Below are positions 17,272 through 26,300 of a DNA stretch of 64,000 nucleotides, piece after piece. Source of the stretch: Alteribacter natronophilus. Lineage in GTDB: Bacteria; Bacillota; Bacilli; Bacillales; Salisediminibacteriaceae. The notes beneath the pieces were generated by a model. It saw only the letters and a list, made by a program, of their open reading frames with translations, was not told the DNA's origin and did no database searches. Position 1 is the stretch's first letter. Each line of letters begins with the position of its first letter. The position numbers and the translations under genes were made by a program. Where the stretch lies: positions 372,001 through 436,000 of the forward strand of contig NZ_VCRO01000002.1 in the NCBI RefSeq assembly GCF_006007885.1, given 5' to 3'.

Positions 17272-18258
17272 ATGGCTACTATTAAAGATGTGGCAAAAAG
17301 AGCAGGTGTGGCTGTTTCCACGGCTTCCTATGCGTTAAGCGGAAACAAGAAAATTAAAGGGGCAACAAGGGATAAGGTTCTCGCGGCCGCCAAAGAATTA
17401 AATTACAGGAAGAACGGCATGGCAATGGATTTAAAAAAGAGTAAAACGAAAACCATCGCTTTGATCCTGAGCGATCTTACGGGACCTTTCTATTCCGAAC
17501 TGATCAGAGGGGTGCAGGAACTGGTTCTTGAAAAAGGATACGATCTGATCGTCTGCAGCTCCTACGGTGATGAAAGCTCCACTGCCGTTAAGTTCCTGCG
17601 GGAAACGAGAACAGACGGAGTCATCCTGCTTGCCCATAATATCGAAGACAGCTTTATCAAGGGATCTGCACGTGAAGGGTTTCCGATTATCGTGCTGGAC
17701 CGGTCTGTTACCGGCGACCCGAACATTATCAGTATTAACGTAAACAATGTGAACGGCGGATTTCAGGCGACGGATTACCTGATCCAAAATGGGAAGAAAT
17801 CGGTGGCGTTTATCAGCGGTCCCGGTAATTCAGTGGACAGTCAGGACCGTCTTTCCGGTTACCTGGATGCATTGAAACACCATGGGCTGACTCCCTTTTC
17901 CAAATGGATTCTAAACGGTAAGTTCACCCAGGAGGGCGGCTATCAGGCCACAAAAATGCTTATCCACCAGGGTGAAATGCCGGAGTCCATTTTCTATGCG
18001 AACGATGAAATGGCGATCGGCGGCCTGGAAGCACTGAAGGAGAACGGCATCAAGGTGCCTGAGGACATCTCCATAATCGGGTTTGACGACATCCAGCTCG
18101 CCCCTTATCTTTCACCGCCATTAACCACGATGCGCCAGCCAAAATACGAAATCGGCAAACTCGCCTCCCATGTTATTTTTCAGGTGCTGGAAGGTGTGAA
18201 AGTTAAGGAAAGCTATTCGTTTGAAACGGAGCTGGTTGAGAGGGTGTCGGTGAAATAG
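17272..18258 (+). CDS. LacI-family transcriptional regulator of the beta-1,2-glucan locus
   Basis: Probable repressor of 328 residues. The N-terminal helix-turn-helix and hinge read MATIKDVAKRAGVAVSTASYALSG. The rest is a periplasmic-binding-protein-like effector domain, with IALILSDLTGPFYSELIRG, PESIFYANDEMAIGGLEAL and the C-terminal PPLTTMRQPKYEIGKLA. It follows the GH94 gene with a GGGAGGTG site before ATG 17272 and probably shares its transcript. The palindromes at 6378, 6446 and 8143 are of the class bound by this family, so it is the best candidate to bind them. Sophorose or a sophoro-oligosaccharide would be the natural inducer; both points are inference. Confidence 0.9.
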   Translation: MATIKDVAKRAGVAVSTASYALSGNKKIKGATRDKVLAAAKELNYRKNGMAMDLKKSKTKTIALILSDLTGPFYSELIRGVQELVLEKGYDLIVCSSYGDESSTAVKFLRETRTDGVILLAHNIEDSFIKGSAREGFPIIVLDRSVTGDPNIISINVNNVNGGFQATDYLIQNGKKSVAFISGPGNSVDSQDRLSGYLDALKHHGLTPFSKWILNGKFTQEGGYQATKMLIHQGEMPESIFYANDEMAIGGLEALKENGIKVPEDISIIGFDDIQLAPYLSPPLTTMRQPKYEIGKLASHVIFQVLEGVKVKESYSFETELVERVSVK

Positions 18259-18297
18259 GAAAAGCTTTACTGTCCGGGATTATATCTTTTCCCAATG

Positions 18298-18327
18298 AAG
18301 CGAAGCAGAAACTGCTTCGCTTTTTTG
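18298..18327 (+). terminator. intrinsic terminator of the beta-1,2-glucan operon
   Basis: An 11-bp perfect stem, AAGCGAAGCAG with CTGCTTCGCTT, an AAA loop and a run of T residues. It ends the unit after the LacI gene. Confidence 0.9.
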
Positions 18328-18513
18328 TGTTGGGTGTAGAATGGCTTCCTGGTTTCAGAGGGTTTATTTACAATTTTATGGAAGTTAACTAGTCTTAAAC
18401 TCGAATATTACTAACTGTTCATCAAATTATCTTAATTTTTGTAAATTAGTGGGTCATTTTGTAATAATGTGTTGTATTATTGTAAATGTAAATAAATCCT
18501 TGGGAGGGAATTT

Positions 18514-21318
18514 ATGGTGACAAAATTGGGTTTGAAACAGATTTATGCAGTTGCTCTTGCTGTATTGCTCGTATTTACGGTGTTTGCACCGGGTGGACAT
18601 GCAGAAGAAGACAGCAGTGGTGAACTGGAACTTAAGATTCTGCATACGAACGATATTCATGCTGCGATTGATCCGCTGGGAAAAGCTGCAGCGTATATTA
18701 ATGAAGAAAGAGAGGCAGCTGAGCGTAGTCTCTATCTTGATGCCGGTGATATTTTCAGTGGCAATCCGGTAGTAGACTTGGAGTATGGTAAACCGCTTAT
18801 TGAGATTCTTAACTCTATGGAACTCGATGCAATGGTAATCGGAAATCATGAGTTTGACTACGGTCAGGAACATTTTCAGGCGAGAGTGGAAGAGTCCGAT
18901 TTTCCATGGATCAGTGCCAATACGATTGTGACTGACGATACAATTGCTATTGAGCAGCCTGAGCCTTACATGGAATTCGATCTTGACGGACTTTCTGTAG
19001 GAATTCTGGGTCTGACTCAGTCTCCTCCGGCTACAGCGCCATCCGGCCTTGTTGGACTGGAATTCCCTGATCCGGTGGAAACTGCAAGAGAGTATGCTCA
19101 CAAAGCAGATGAAGTTGACGTGTTTATTGGCCTGACTCACGTGGGTTATAGTGTGGATCAACGCCTGGCTGAAGAAGTTGAGTTTTTTGACCTCATTGTC
19201 GGCGGACACTCGCACACCGTGCTGGAAGAGCCTTCTGTTGTAAATGGCACTCCGATCGTTCAGACAGGTGCCAACAGTAATAATGTAGGTAACGTGACAA
19301 TTACGCTTGACGAAGATTCCCTTGACGTGACTGGGGTAGATGGGTTTCTTCAGAATACAGAAGAACTGACAGAAGTTTACCAGCCGACCCAGGACATTAT
19401 TGACTACTGGAACGACAAATTGGATGAACTTCTTGATCAGGAAATCGGTTATTCGAACACCGGTCTTTCCCGCGATCCTCGCTATGATCGTGACGTTCAG
19501 CTTGGTAACTTCTGGACGGATGCAATGAGAATCACGGCAGGGGCGGATATGGCGTTTACAAATAATGGTGGTATCCGTGCCAGCATTGATCCAGGAACAG
19601 TTATGATGAGAGACATTTACACTGTGGAGCCATTTGCAAACGAAATTACTGTTATTGCAATGACTGGCGAAGCAATTTACGAAGAAATTAAATACTCATT
19701 TGAACGTAGAAACAGTCTTGATCTTCAAACGTCCGGCGCGAATTACACGATTTACACCCGTGGTGGTGAATTTTACGACGTTGACATCCGCCTTGACGGG
19801 GAAACAATCGACATGGAATCCACTTACACGGTAGCGGTAGCGGATTTCCTTGCTACCGGTGGAAGCGGCTACACGTTTGATGGTGAACGACTGGCCGATT
19901 ACGGACTAATGACGACAGCGATGATTGAATTAGCAGAGAACTATACTGCGGCAGAAGAACCGATCGACTACGCTGATGGCGAAGGACGTATAGAAATCGT
20001 TGCCCTTCCTCTTGAACCGCCTTATAAAGACGGCGATGAAGGTGAGGAAGTCCGTGAGCTTAAACTTAAACTTACAGAGCTTGGTTTTGGCAACTTTCCT
20101 GCAGACCCGTCAGAGCGTTACGGATCGGTAACATCAGGAGTTGTAGAGGAGTTTCAGGTATATTATGGACTTGAAGTAACTGGCGAAGCAGATCAGGAAA
20201 CACTCGGCCTGATCGAATATATTCTTGCATCCGTGTTCACTGACGGCGGAGAAGCAGCAGAAGTCAAGCAGCTTAAGCTCGATCTGACAGCCCTTGGCTT
20301 TGGTAATTTCCCTGCAGACCCATCAGAGCGTTACGGACCTGTTACAATGGGTGTTGTTGCGGACTTCCAGGAAGTTTTCGGGCTTGTTGTTAACGGGATC
20401 GCGGATCCTGTCACGCTTGCCAAAATTGAAGATCTTCTCGCTCCGCTTGAAGTACCTTACAAGGACGGAGACGTTGGTCCTGAAGTTAGAGAACTCAAAC
20501 TTCACCTGACCGAGCTCGGGTTTGGAAATTTCCCGGCGAACCCGTCTGAAACATATGGTTCTGTAACGAAAAGTGTCGTAGAAGCCTTCCAGTCCTACTA
20601 CGGCATTGAAGTAACAGGTGAAGCTGATGAAGCGACACTTGGACTGATTAAATCCATTCTGACTTCTGTATTCACAGACGGCCAGTCTGCTCCTGAAATT
20701 AAAGATTTGAAAGAACGTCTTACGTATCTTGGATACGGAAATTTCCCGTCAAGCCCGTCCGAGAACTACGGACCGGTAACGATGAACGTCGTTTCTGATT
20801 TCCAGAAGGATCAGGATCTTGTTGTGAACGGCCTTGCTGATCCGGTAACATACGCACTTATTCTCGAGATGATCCCGCCGCTTGAGGTGCCATTTGAGAA
20901 TGGGGATAGAGGAATTGAGATCGTTTCCCTGAAGAAGGATCTGTCAGCCCTTGGTTTTGGAAACTTCCCTGCGGCTCCTTCTGAGCTGTATGGACCAGTT
21001 ACGTCAGCGGTAGTGACAGGATTTCAGGACTATTATAGCCTAAGTGTATCAGGCATTGCAGATGAAGAAACTCTAAACATGGTAGAGGCGATTTTCCACT
21101 CTATTTATACAGATGGAAATGAAGCGCCTGAAATTAAAATTCTGAAACAGAATCTGACAGCTCTTGGCTTCGGAAATTTCCCTGAAAATCCATCCGAGCG
21201 CTACGGACCAGTTACGATGGGCGTGGTATCAGAATTTCAGGAAACATACAACCTTGCAGTAAATGGAATAGCGGATCCTGTAACCCTCGCTAAAATTGCT
21301 GATCTGCTGGATGATTAA
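18514..21318 (+). CDS. secreted UshA-like 5'-nucleotidase with six peptidoglycan-binding-like repeats
   Basis: Extracellular metallophosphoesterase likely to release phosphate and nucleosides from nucleotides. The product is 934 residues with a signal peptide ending near GGHAEE. The metallophosphatase core holds LKILHTNDIHAA, YLDAGDIFSGNP, VIGNHEFDYG, GLTHVGY and FDLIVGGHSHT (metal ligands). The 5'-nucleotidase C-terminal domain follows (NFWTDAMR, AFTNNGGIRASI). Residues 503-934 are six repeats of about 72 residues around LGFGNFP..PSE.YG.VT..VV..FQ, a PG_binding_1-like helical unit. These probably anchor the enzyme to the wall. The repeats alternate in type and form three AB pairs. GGGAGG precedes ATG 18514. 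Confidence 0.9.
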   Translation: MVTKLGLKQIYAVALAVLLVFTVFAPGGHAEEDSSGELELKILHTNDIHAAIDPLGKAAAYINEEREAAERSLYLDAGDIFSGNPVVDLEYGKPLIEILNSMELDAMVIGNHEFDYGQEHFQARVEESDFPWISANTIVTDDTIAIEQPEPYMEFDLDGLSVGILGLTQSPPATAPSGLVGLEFPDPVETAREYAHKADEVDVFIGLTHVGYSVDQRLAEEVEFFDLIVGGHSHTVLEEPSVVNGTPIVQTGANSNNVGNVTITLDEDSLDVTGVDGFLQNTEELTEVYQPTQDIIDYWNDKLDELLDQEIGYSNTGLSRDPRYDRDVQLGNFWTDAMRITAGADMAFTNNGGIRASIDPGTVMMRDIYTVEPFANEITVIAMTGEAIYEEIKYSFERRNSLDLQTSGANYTIYTRGGEFYDVDIRLDGETIDMESTYTVAVADFLATGGSGYTFDGERLADYGLMTTAMIELAENYTAAEEPIDYADGEGRIEIVALPLEPPYKDGDEGEEVRELKLKLTELGFGNFPADPSERYGSVTSGVVEEFQVYYGLEVTGEADQETLGLIEYILASVFTDGGEAAEVKQLKLDLTALGFGNFPADPSERYGPVTMGVVADFQEVFGLVVNGIADPVTLAKIEDLLAPLEVPYKDGDVGPEVRELKLHLTELGFGNFPANPSETYGSVTKSVVEAFQSYYGIEVTGEADEATLGLIKSILTSVFTDGQSAPEIKDLKERLTYLGYGNFPSSPSENYGPVTMNVVSDFQKDQDLVVNGLADPVTYALILEMIPPLEVPFENGDRGIEIVSLKKDLSALGFGNFPAAPSELYGPVTSAVVTGFQDYYSLSVSGIADEETLNMVEAIFHSIYTDGNEAPEIKILKQNLTALGFGNFPENPSERYGPVTMGVVSEFQETYNLAVNGIADPVTLAKIADLLDD
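20020..21315 (+). repeat. coding tandem repeat: three AB pairs of wall-binding-like modules
   Basis: Six modules of about 215 bases each. Odd modules share ELKL.LTELGFGNFPA..S, YGSVT and VTGEAD..TLGLI. Even modules share YGPVTM.VV, VNG.ADPVT and the lead-in SVFTDG or SIYTDG. The true period is therefore a two-module unit of about 430 bases, suggesting duplication of pairs. Confidence 0.8.
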
Positions 21319-21337
21319 TAACCTTGAATTTGAATTT

Positions 21338-21372
21338 TCCCGGAATCCACTGAGATTCCGGGATTTATTTAG
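21338..21372 (+). terminator. intrinsic terminator after the nucleotidase gene
   Basis: A 10-bp perfect stem, TCCCGGAATC with GATTCCGGGA, a 6-base loop and a TTTATTTAG tail. Confidence 0.85.
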
Positions 21373-21427
21373 ACTGAATTACAAGAGAGTAGTCTTATAA
21401 GAAAAGGTAATAGTGCACTTTTCCTGT

Positions 21428-21484
21428 GGAAAATACGATATTTTCCCTAAAGGTGACAAATTTCCCATATCCCTCTGTTATAAT
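21428..21484 (+). promoter_or_regulatory. extended -10 promoter with upstream inverted repeat
   Basis: TG-T-TATAAT (21476-21484) is an extended -10 box. GTGACA (21453-21458) resembles a -35, but the spacing is about 20 bases. Upstream, GGAAAATA and TATTTTCC (21428-21446, 3-base centre) form an inverted repeat that could be an operator. It precedes the gene at 21575 by about 90 bases. Confidence 0.55.
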
Positions 21485-21574
21485 CGATACTGGAAACTAT
21501 TGAACTACTTAATTGTGAAACTTACATAGAGAGAAAAACAGTATCACAAAATATAAATTAAAGGGGTTTGTCAG

Positions 21575-23281
21575 TTGGAGAAACTAGTAAAATCGATCTA
21601 TCAGGATGTGCTGTCCGGGAAAAACAGAGCGTATAAAGAAACGGATCACTATGAAGCTTCCTACCGGATGGAAGACGGAAAAATGGTCGTGTTTATTTCG
21701 GTCAGTGATGCCAACTCACGTGCTTTTGTGAGCCGGGGACTTGCTGAAACTCTGGACGAGGCGGTAAGACTTGCTGTGAGACGTTTTAACAGAAATAAAC
21801 CTGCAGGCTTTAAGGCTGAATCTGTGAAGCTCGACATCGTTACGAGTGTTCGTCCGGTAAAAAGAAAAACCAGCCGGATTAATATTGACCGTGCTGAAGT
21901 GAGATACAACCGGGGCGGGGACGGGCTTCTTTTTGGTAAATCTTTTAACACTGCATTCCTGCCTAGAGAAGTGCAGGCCTACAGAATGGTTGAAAACCGA
22001 AAGATTGTCCGTGAGCGTGTGTACGGGGCTTTCGAAAAGCATTTTCTCTCATCCAATAAAAAAGCGGTTAAAAGAATGATTGCTTCTGACTACATGGATG
22101 TTTATAAGTTTAAGACAGAAGAGCACTTTTACAGTGAATCAGAAGGGTACCTGCGCCTCACAAGGGGGAGACGTTCCTACGGCCAGCTCACAGCTCAGGA
22201 CATGTGGGACGCCGTTGCTTTAGCAAAGGATAACTACTATAAGCACGCAGTTAACTCCAAAGGGAAATTTGTGTACAGCTTTCTTCCGGATCTGAATCAG
22301 AAACCGGACGATTACAACATTCTCCGCCATGCCGGAACGACCTATTCCATGATCGAGACATACGAACTCATGCCCGATGATGGTCTTCTTAAAGAAATAC
22401 AGCGTGCCATCGATTTTCTGCTTCAACAGACGAAAAAGCTTACCATCAATGGACACGAAGTCGACGTGGTTGTGGAAGGAGATCTGATCAAGCTGGGTGG
22501 AAACGGCCTGAGCATTGTAGCGCTTGCGAAATATACTCAGGTAACAGGGGACAGGCAGTACCTGCCGATCATGCAGTCCATGGCTACCTGGATTTATGAG
22601 CTGCAGAACGGTCATGATCGCTTCAGTGTTCACAAACAGAAGTATTCCACCGGTAAGGATACGGACTTTGTTTCGCACTATTATCCTGGAGAAGCAATCC
22701 TGGCAATGGCACGCCTATATCAGGTGGATGGAAATGAGAAGTGGCTCGATGCAGGAGAAAATGAAGCAAATTATCTCATAAATACCCGGGATAACGATGC
22801 AACTCTGAAAACAATTGCCCATGACCACTGGCTTCTGTATGCTTTGAACGATTTGTATCGTGAGCGGCCGAAGGAAATGTATCTTAAACATGCTTTCTTT
22901 GTATCAGAGGCGATCATTCGCGCCCAGCGCCTTGGTGATGATTTAAAGCCAGGCTGGTACGGTTCCTACGAAAAGCCAGGTACACCTGCTTCCACCCCTG
23001 TAGCATGCAGAAGTGAGGGGCTAGGTGCTGCCTACAGACTGGCATCCGATCACGGCTATCACAGTGAAGCAGAGAAGTACAAGTCAGCGATCGAGGAAGG
23101 AATCAAGTTTCAGCTTCAAATGCAGCTGAAACCGGAGTCAGTAATGTACTTTGATTACAAAGATCTCTGCCTTGGCGCAGTACACCGCCATCTTAACCAT
23201 TTTGAACTGCGAAACGACTTTACTCAGCACAACATCTCGAGCTTCATTTCCTATTACCGTATTTTAAAAAATAACGAATAA
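21575..23281 (+). CDS. protein of unknown function with (alpha/alpha)-barrel-like C-terminal half
   Basis: Not recognised with certainty. It has 568 residues with no signal peptide or membrane helix. Residues 1-200 are basic and mixed alpha/beta, with a compact early part (VVFISVSDANSRAFVSRGLAETLDEAVRLAVRRF). Residues 210-568 look like a helical toroid of the glycan-active type: YNILRHAGTTYSMIETYEL, GGNGLSIVALAKYTQVTGDRQYL, FVSHYYPGEAILAMARLYQVDG and CRSEGLGAAYRLA, repeating a helix-turn-helix pattern. Such folds occur in glucuronyl C5-epimerases, 2-epimerases and unsaturated glucuronyl hydrolases. The next gene encodes a CapA/ATP-grasp fusion, so a role in modifying or building a surface polymer is possible. 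AAAGGGG precedes the TTG start at 21575. Confidence 0.6.
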   Translation: MEKLVKSIYQDVLSGKNRAYKETDHYEASYRMEDGKMVVFISVSDANSRAFVSRGLAETLDEAVRLAVRRFNRNKPAGFKAESVKLDIVTSVRPVKRKTSRINIDRAEVRYNRGGDGLLFGKSFNTAFLPREVQAYRMVENRKIVRERVYGAFEKHFLSSNKKAVKRMIASDYMDVYKFKTEEHFYSESEGYLRLTRGRRSYGQLTAQDMWDAVALAKDNYYKHAVNSKGKFVYSFLPDLNQKPDDYNILRHAGTTYSMIETYELMPDDGLLKEIQRAIDFLLQQTKKLTINGHEVDVVVEGDLIKLGGNGLSIVALAKYTQVTGDRQYLPIMQSMATWIYELQNGHDRFSVHKQKYSTGKDTDFVSHYYPGEAILAMARLYQVDGNEKWLDAGENEANYLINTRDNDATLKTIAHDHWLLYALNDLYRERPKEMYLKHAFFVSEAIIRAQRLGDDLKPGWYGSYEKPGTPASTPVACRSEGLGAAYRLASDHGYHSEAEKYKSAIEEGIKFQLQMQLKPESVMYFDYKDLCLGAVHRHLNHFELRNDFTQHNISSFISYYRILKNNE

Positions 23282-23294
23282 GCTGCCCGGTAGC

Positions 23295-23322
23295 CCCCAA
23301 TTCATTGCAATTTGGGGTCCGA
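23295..23322 (+). terminator. weak hairpin between the 568-residue gene and the CapA/ATP-grasp gene
   Basis: CCCCAATT pairs with AATTTGGGG (one bulged base), with no proper T-run directly after it. It is more likely an attenuator or processing site than a full stop, so the two genes can still form one operon. Confidence 0.4.
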
Positions 23323-23355
23323 GCCTTTTACTAATGAAAGAAAAGGAGTAATACA

Positions 23356-26300
23356 ATGGCCTATTCCAGTACCATTACCATTGCGGGCGATACAAGTCTT
23401 GGGGAGTATTACCTTGATAAGCCGAAATGGCAGCATATCCACGAACGTCTGAAAAACGATCCTTCTTCATTTTTCAAAGAAGTATCTCCTCTCACAGCTG
23501 CCGATGATTACTTTATCCTGAACTTTGAATCTGTATTTTTGGACGGTCCTGCTGCTCCCCTGGAAGGAAAACAGTACCCGAACTGGGATGAAAAAGATAA
23601 AATACTGTCTGTTTTTAACGAGCTTGGGGTAAATGCCGTGACTATGGCAAACAACCATGCGCTTGATTTCGGAGAAGAGCCTTTCCTCAATACAGTAAAG
23701 GCCTTTGAAACCGGAGGATTTAAGACAGTGGGTGCGGGTGCTGACAGAGAAGAGGCATCTGCACCTCTGGAACTGAGTTTAAAGGGAGAATATTCAGAGC
23801 AGAAAGTGTTTATTTTTACTGGAATGAGAGCATCGAAGCGATACCGGGAAGATTACGGGTTCATAGCCAAAAAGGATAAAGCTGGTGTCAATTCACTGGC
23901 GCTCTCCAGAATGCAGAAAAGGATCCGGGATATTCGTGACCGCGAACCTGAAGCGATTATACTGGTAATCCCTCACTGGCAGGGACGCGACTACAAATGG
24001 GCGTCTGACAACGAGAGGATACGTGAACGCTGTCAAGCCATTCTCGAGGCAGGTGCGGATCACATTATTGGTCATGGCACCCATATGGCAAATGAAATGA
24101 CCTTATCCGATGGGAAACTAATTGCCTATTCCATCGGCAATTATGTATTCAACTCCCCTGGCAGATACGCTTCAATGGACGCCCCTCCATACAGCCTTCT
24201 GGCTAAGCTGCAGTTTACTGAGCAGGATGGAAAGTGGGAGACGGGCTTCCGTTTTTATCCTATTGTTACTGATAACAGAAAGACAGACTTCTCTGTTCGC
24301 CCAGTTACCCCGGAGGAATGCAGGGAGTGTTTAAAAGCATTGACCGAAAAAAACGGGGGAGAGCTGGTTTACCGGACAGGCGAGGATGAAAAGGGATATT
24401 ATTTCACTGTGGCGGAGACGACAGAGCATTACCGGAATTTTGGGTTAAATATAAATATGAAGGAACACCGTGTCTTTCTTGATTCAGGCCTTCTCAGCAA
24501 ACCGGAACCGGCTTTTCTGGATGAGGTTCAGGCACATTGGGAGAAAGGAACAGGAGAAAAAATCGACACGTCTCTCCATGCTGCTTTTCATCAGTTAACA
24601 GGCAGAAAAGAAAAGGATCTTATCCCTACATCGATTGTGTGGAAAACAGTGGTTCCGTACCTGAATGGGTCATCAAAAAAGAACGTATATCGTGATAAAA
24701 ACCTGTACGAACAGCTTCTTGATACTGACCGAATGGCAAAAACAGCTGTAAAACGGGTTAGGGGAGTATATTACGATTCGGAAAACAATGTTCTTTCTTC
24801 AGGAGAAGCTGAAGGATACCTGCGAGGAGCTTCCGGTGAGGGAGTTTATATCGTAAAACCGAGCACCACAAATAATGGCACCGGCATCTACCTGATTGAA
24901 ATGACAGAAGAGGGAATCACAGTCGACGGTAAACCGCAGAGGCTGGCCGACCTGGAGTCATACTATGGACCAAACTTTACCATCCAGCATATTGTGAAGC
25001 AGCATAGGGTGATGGCAAAACCCCATCAAAATTCTGTGAATACTCTTCGTATGGTCACATTGAGGTGGGAGGGACAAGTAAAGCACCTGCTCACGTTTGC
25101 CCGATTCGGGGCTGACGGAAGTATTCGTGACAACGCCGGAACAGGCGGAGTATGCGTGGGGGTGGACGATAAGGGGAGGCTCCTTGATTTTGCAATAGAC
25201 GAGCATGCTTTCAGGCACGATGAACACCCAAGCACAGGCTACTCGTTTAAGGAACGTGCTCAGATTCCAAATTACGGGGAGTTTGTTCAATTTGTCGAAG
25301 AACTGCATGCTCAAATCCTTCACCATGACTTTATATCCTGGGATGTAGCTGTAGGTGAGGATGGGAAGCCTGTATTTATAGAAATGAATTTTCGCGGAGT
25401 TACCTGGCTGTATCAACTGGCAGCGCAAAAGCCGCTGTTTGGCTCACTTACACTTGAAATCCTTCAGAAAATAAAAGAAGAGACGCAGGAAACCGCCAAT
25501 CCCCGGGATTTTCGCCCTTCATACTTTAATAGCGGTACAGGCGTAAAAAAATCAAAAAAGGCTGCTGGCTTATCCCTTAAGGCGGCTCCGTCACTTTCAG
25601 AGCGGATCTTTGGTGAAGGTAATCATCATTCTTCCGATCTTGACGATTATGATGCAGTTAAGGAGCAGATCAGCGACCTGCATCAGCTTCACCGGGAAGT
25701 AGACGAGCGATTCTATCAGTATTATGAAGAACTGGTCTCAAGTAAGCATATGAAAATAAAATCTGACGAAAATTATCCGCTGTACAATGAGCTCAGGCGG
25801 GCAGTAAAGCCGGAGCACGTCAGTTATGCCACCATTAAACAGTTTGAGCGGAGAAAAATGACACTGCCAAAGGCCATGTCCTATAAGGAGATTATGATTG
25901 AACAGTCTTCACTTAAGCAGATGGGCTTTCCGGAACATTCATGGAAGCTGAATAAAAAAACGAGAGGGTACCAGTTTGCCGATCAAATTGGCCTGAGACG
26001 GCCCCATACTGACAGCCGGACATACAAATTTGAGGAAATTCCTGAGCAGACCGGCCCGGTTGTTGTCAAACCAACTTCCTCCCGAGGCTCCATGGGTGTA
26101 TATCTGATCTATTCTCCCGACAAAATACTTTCTGTTCGGCGAGGCAAGTGGCTTGACAGCTGGGCGGAGCTTGAACAGGATGTTCTAAAGCAGCTTGAGC
26201 GCGATCAGAAGCGGGCAAGGCCGTACCTCCTGAAAGACGAATGGATGATTGAAGAGCTCATACTCGGTGTAGAGGAGGACACACAGCCGCCATCAGATCT

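Noticed and set aside
18454-19215. 253-residue open frame on the minus strand
   Set aside because: Covers the promoter region and start of the nucleotidase gene on the opposite strand; composition unlike a protein of this organism.
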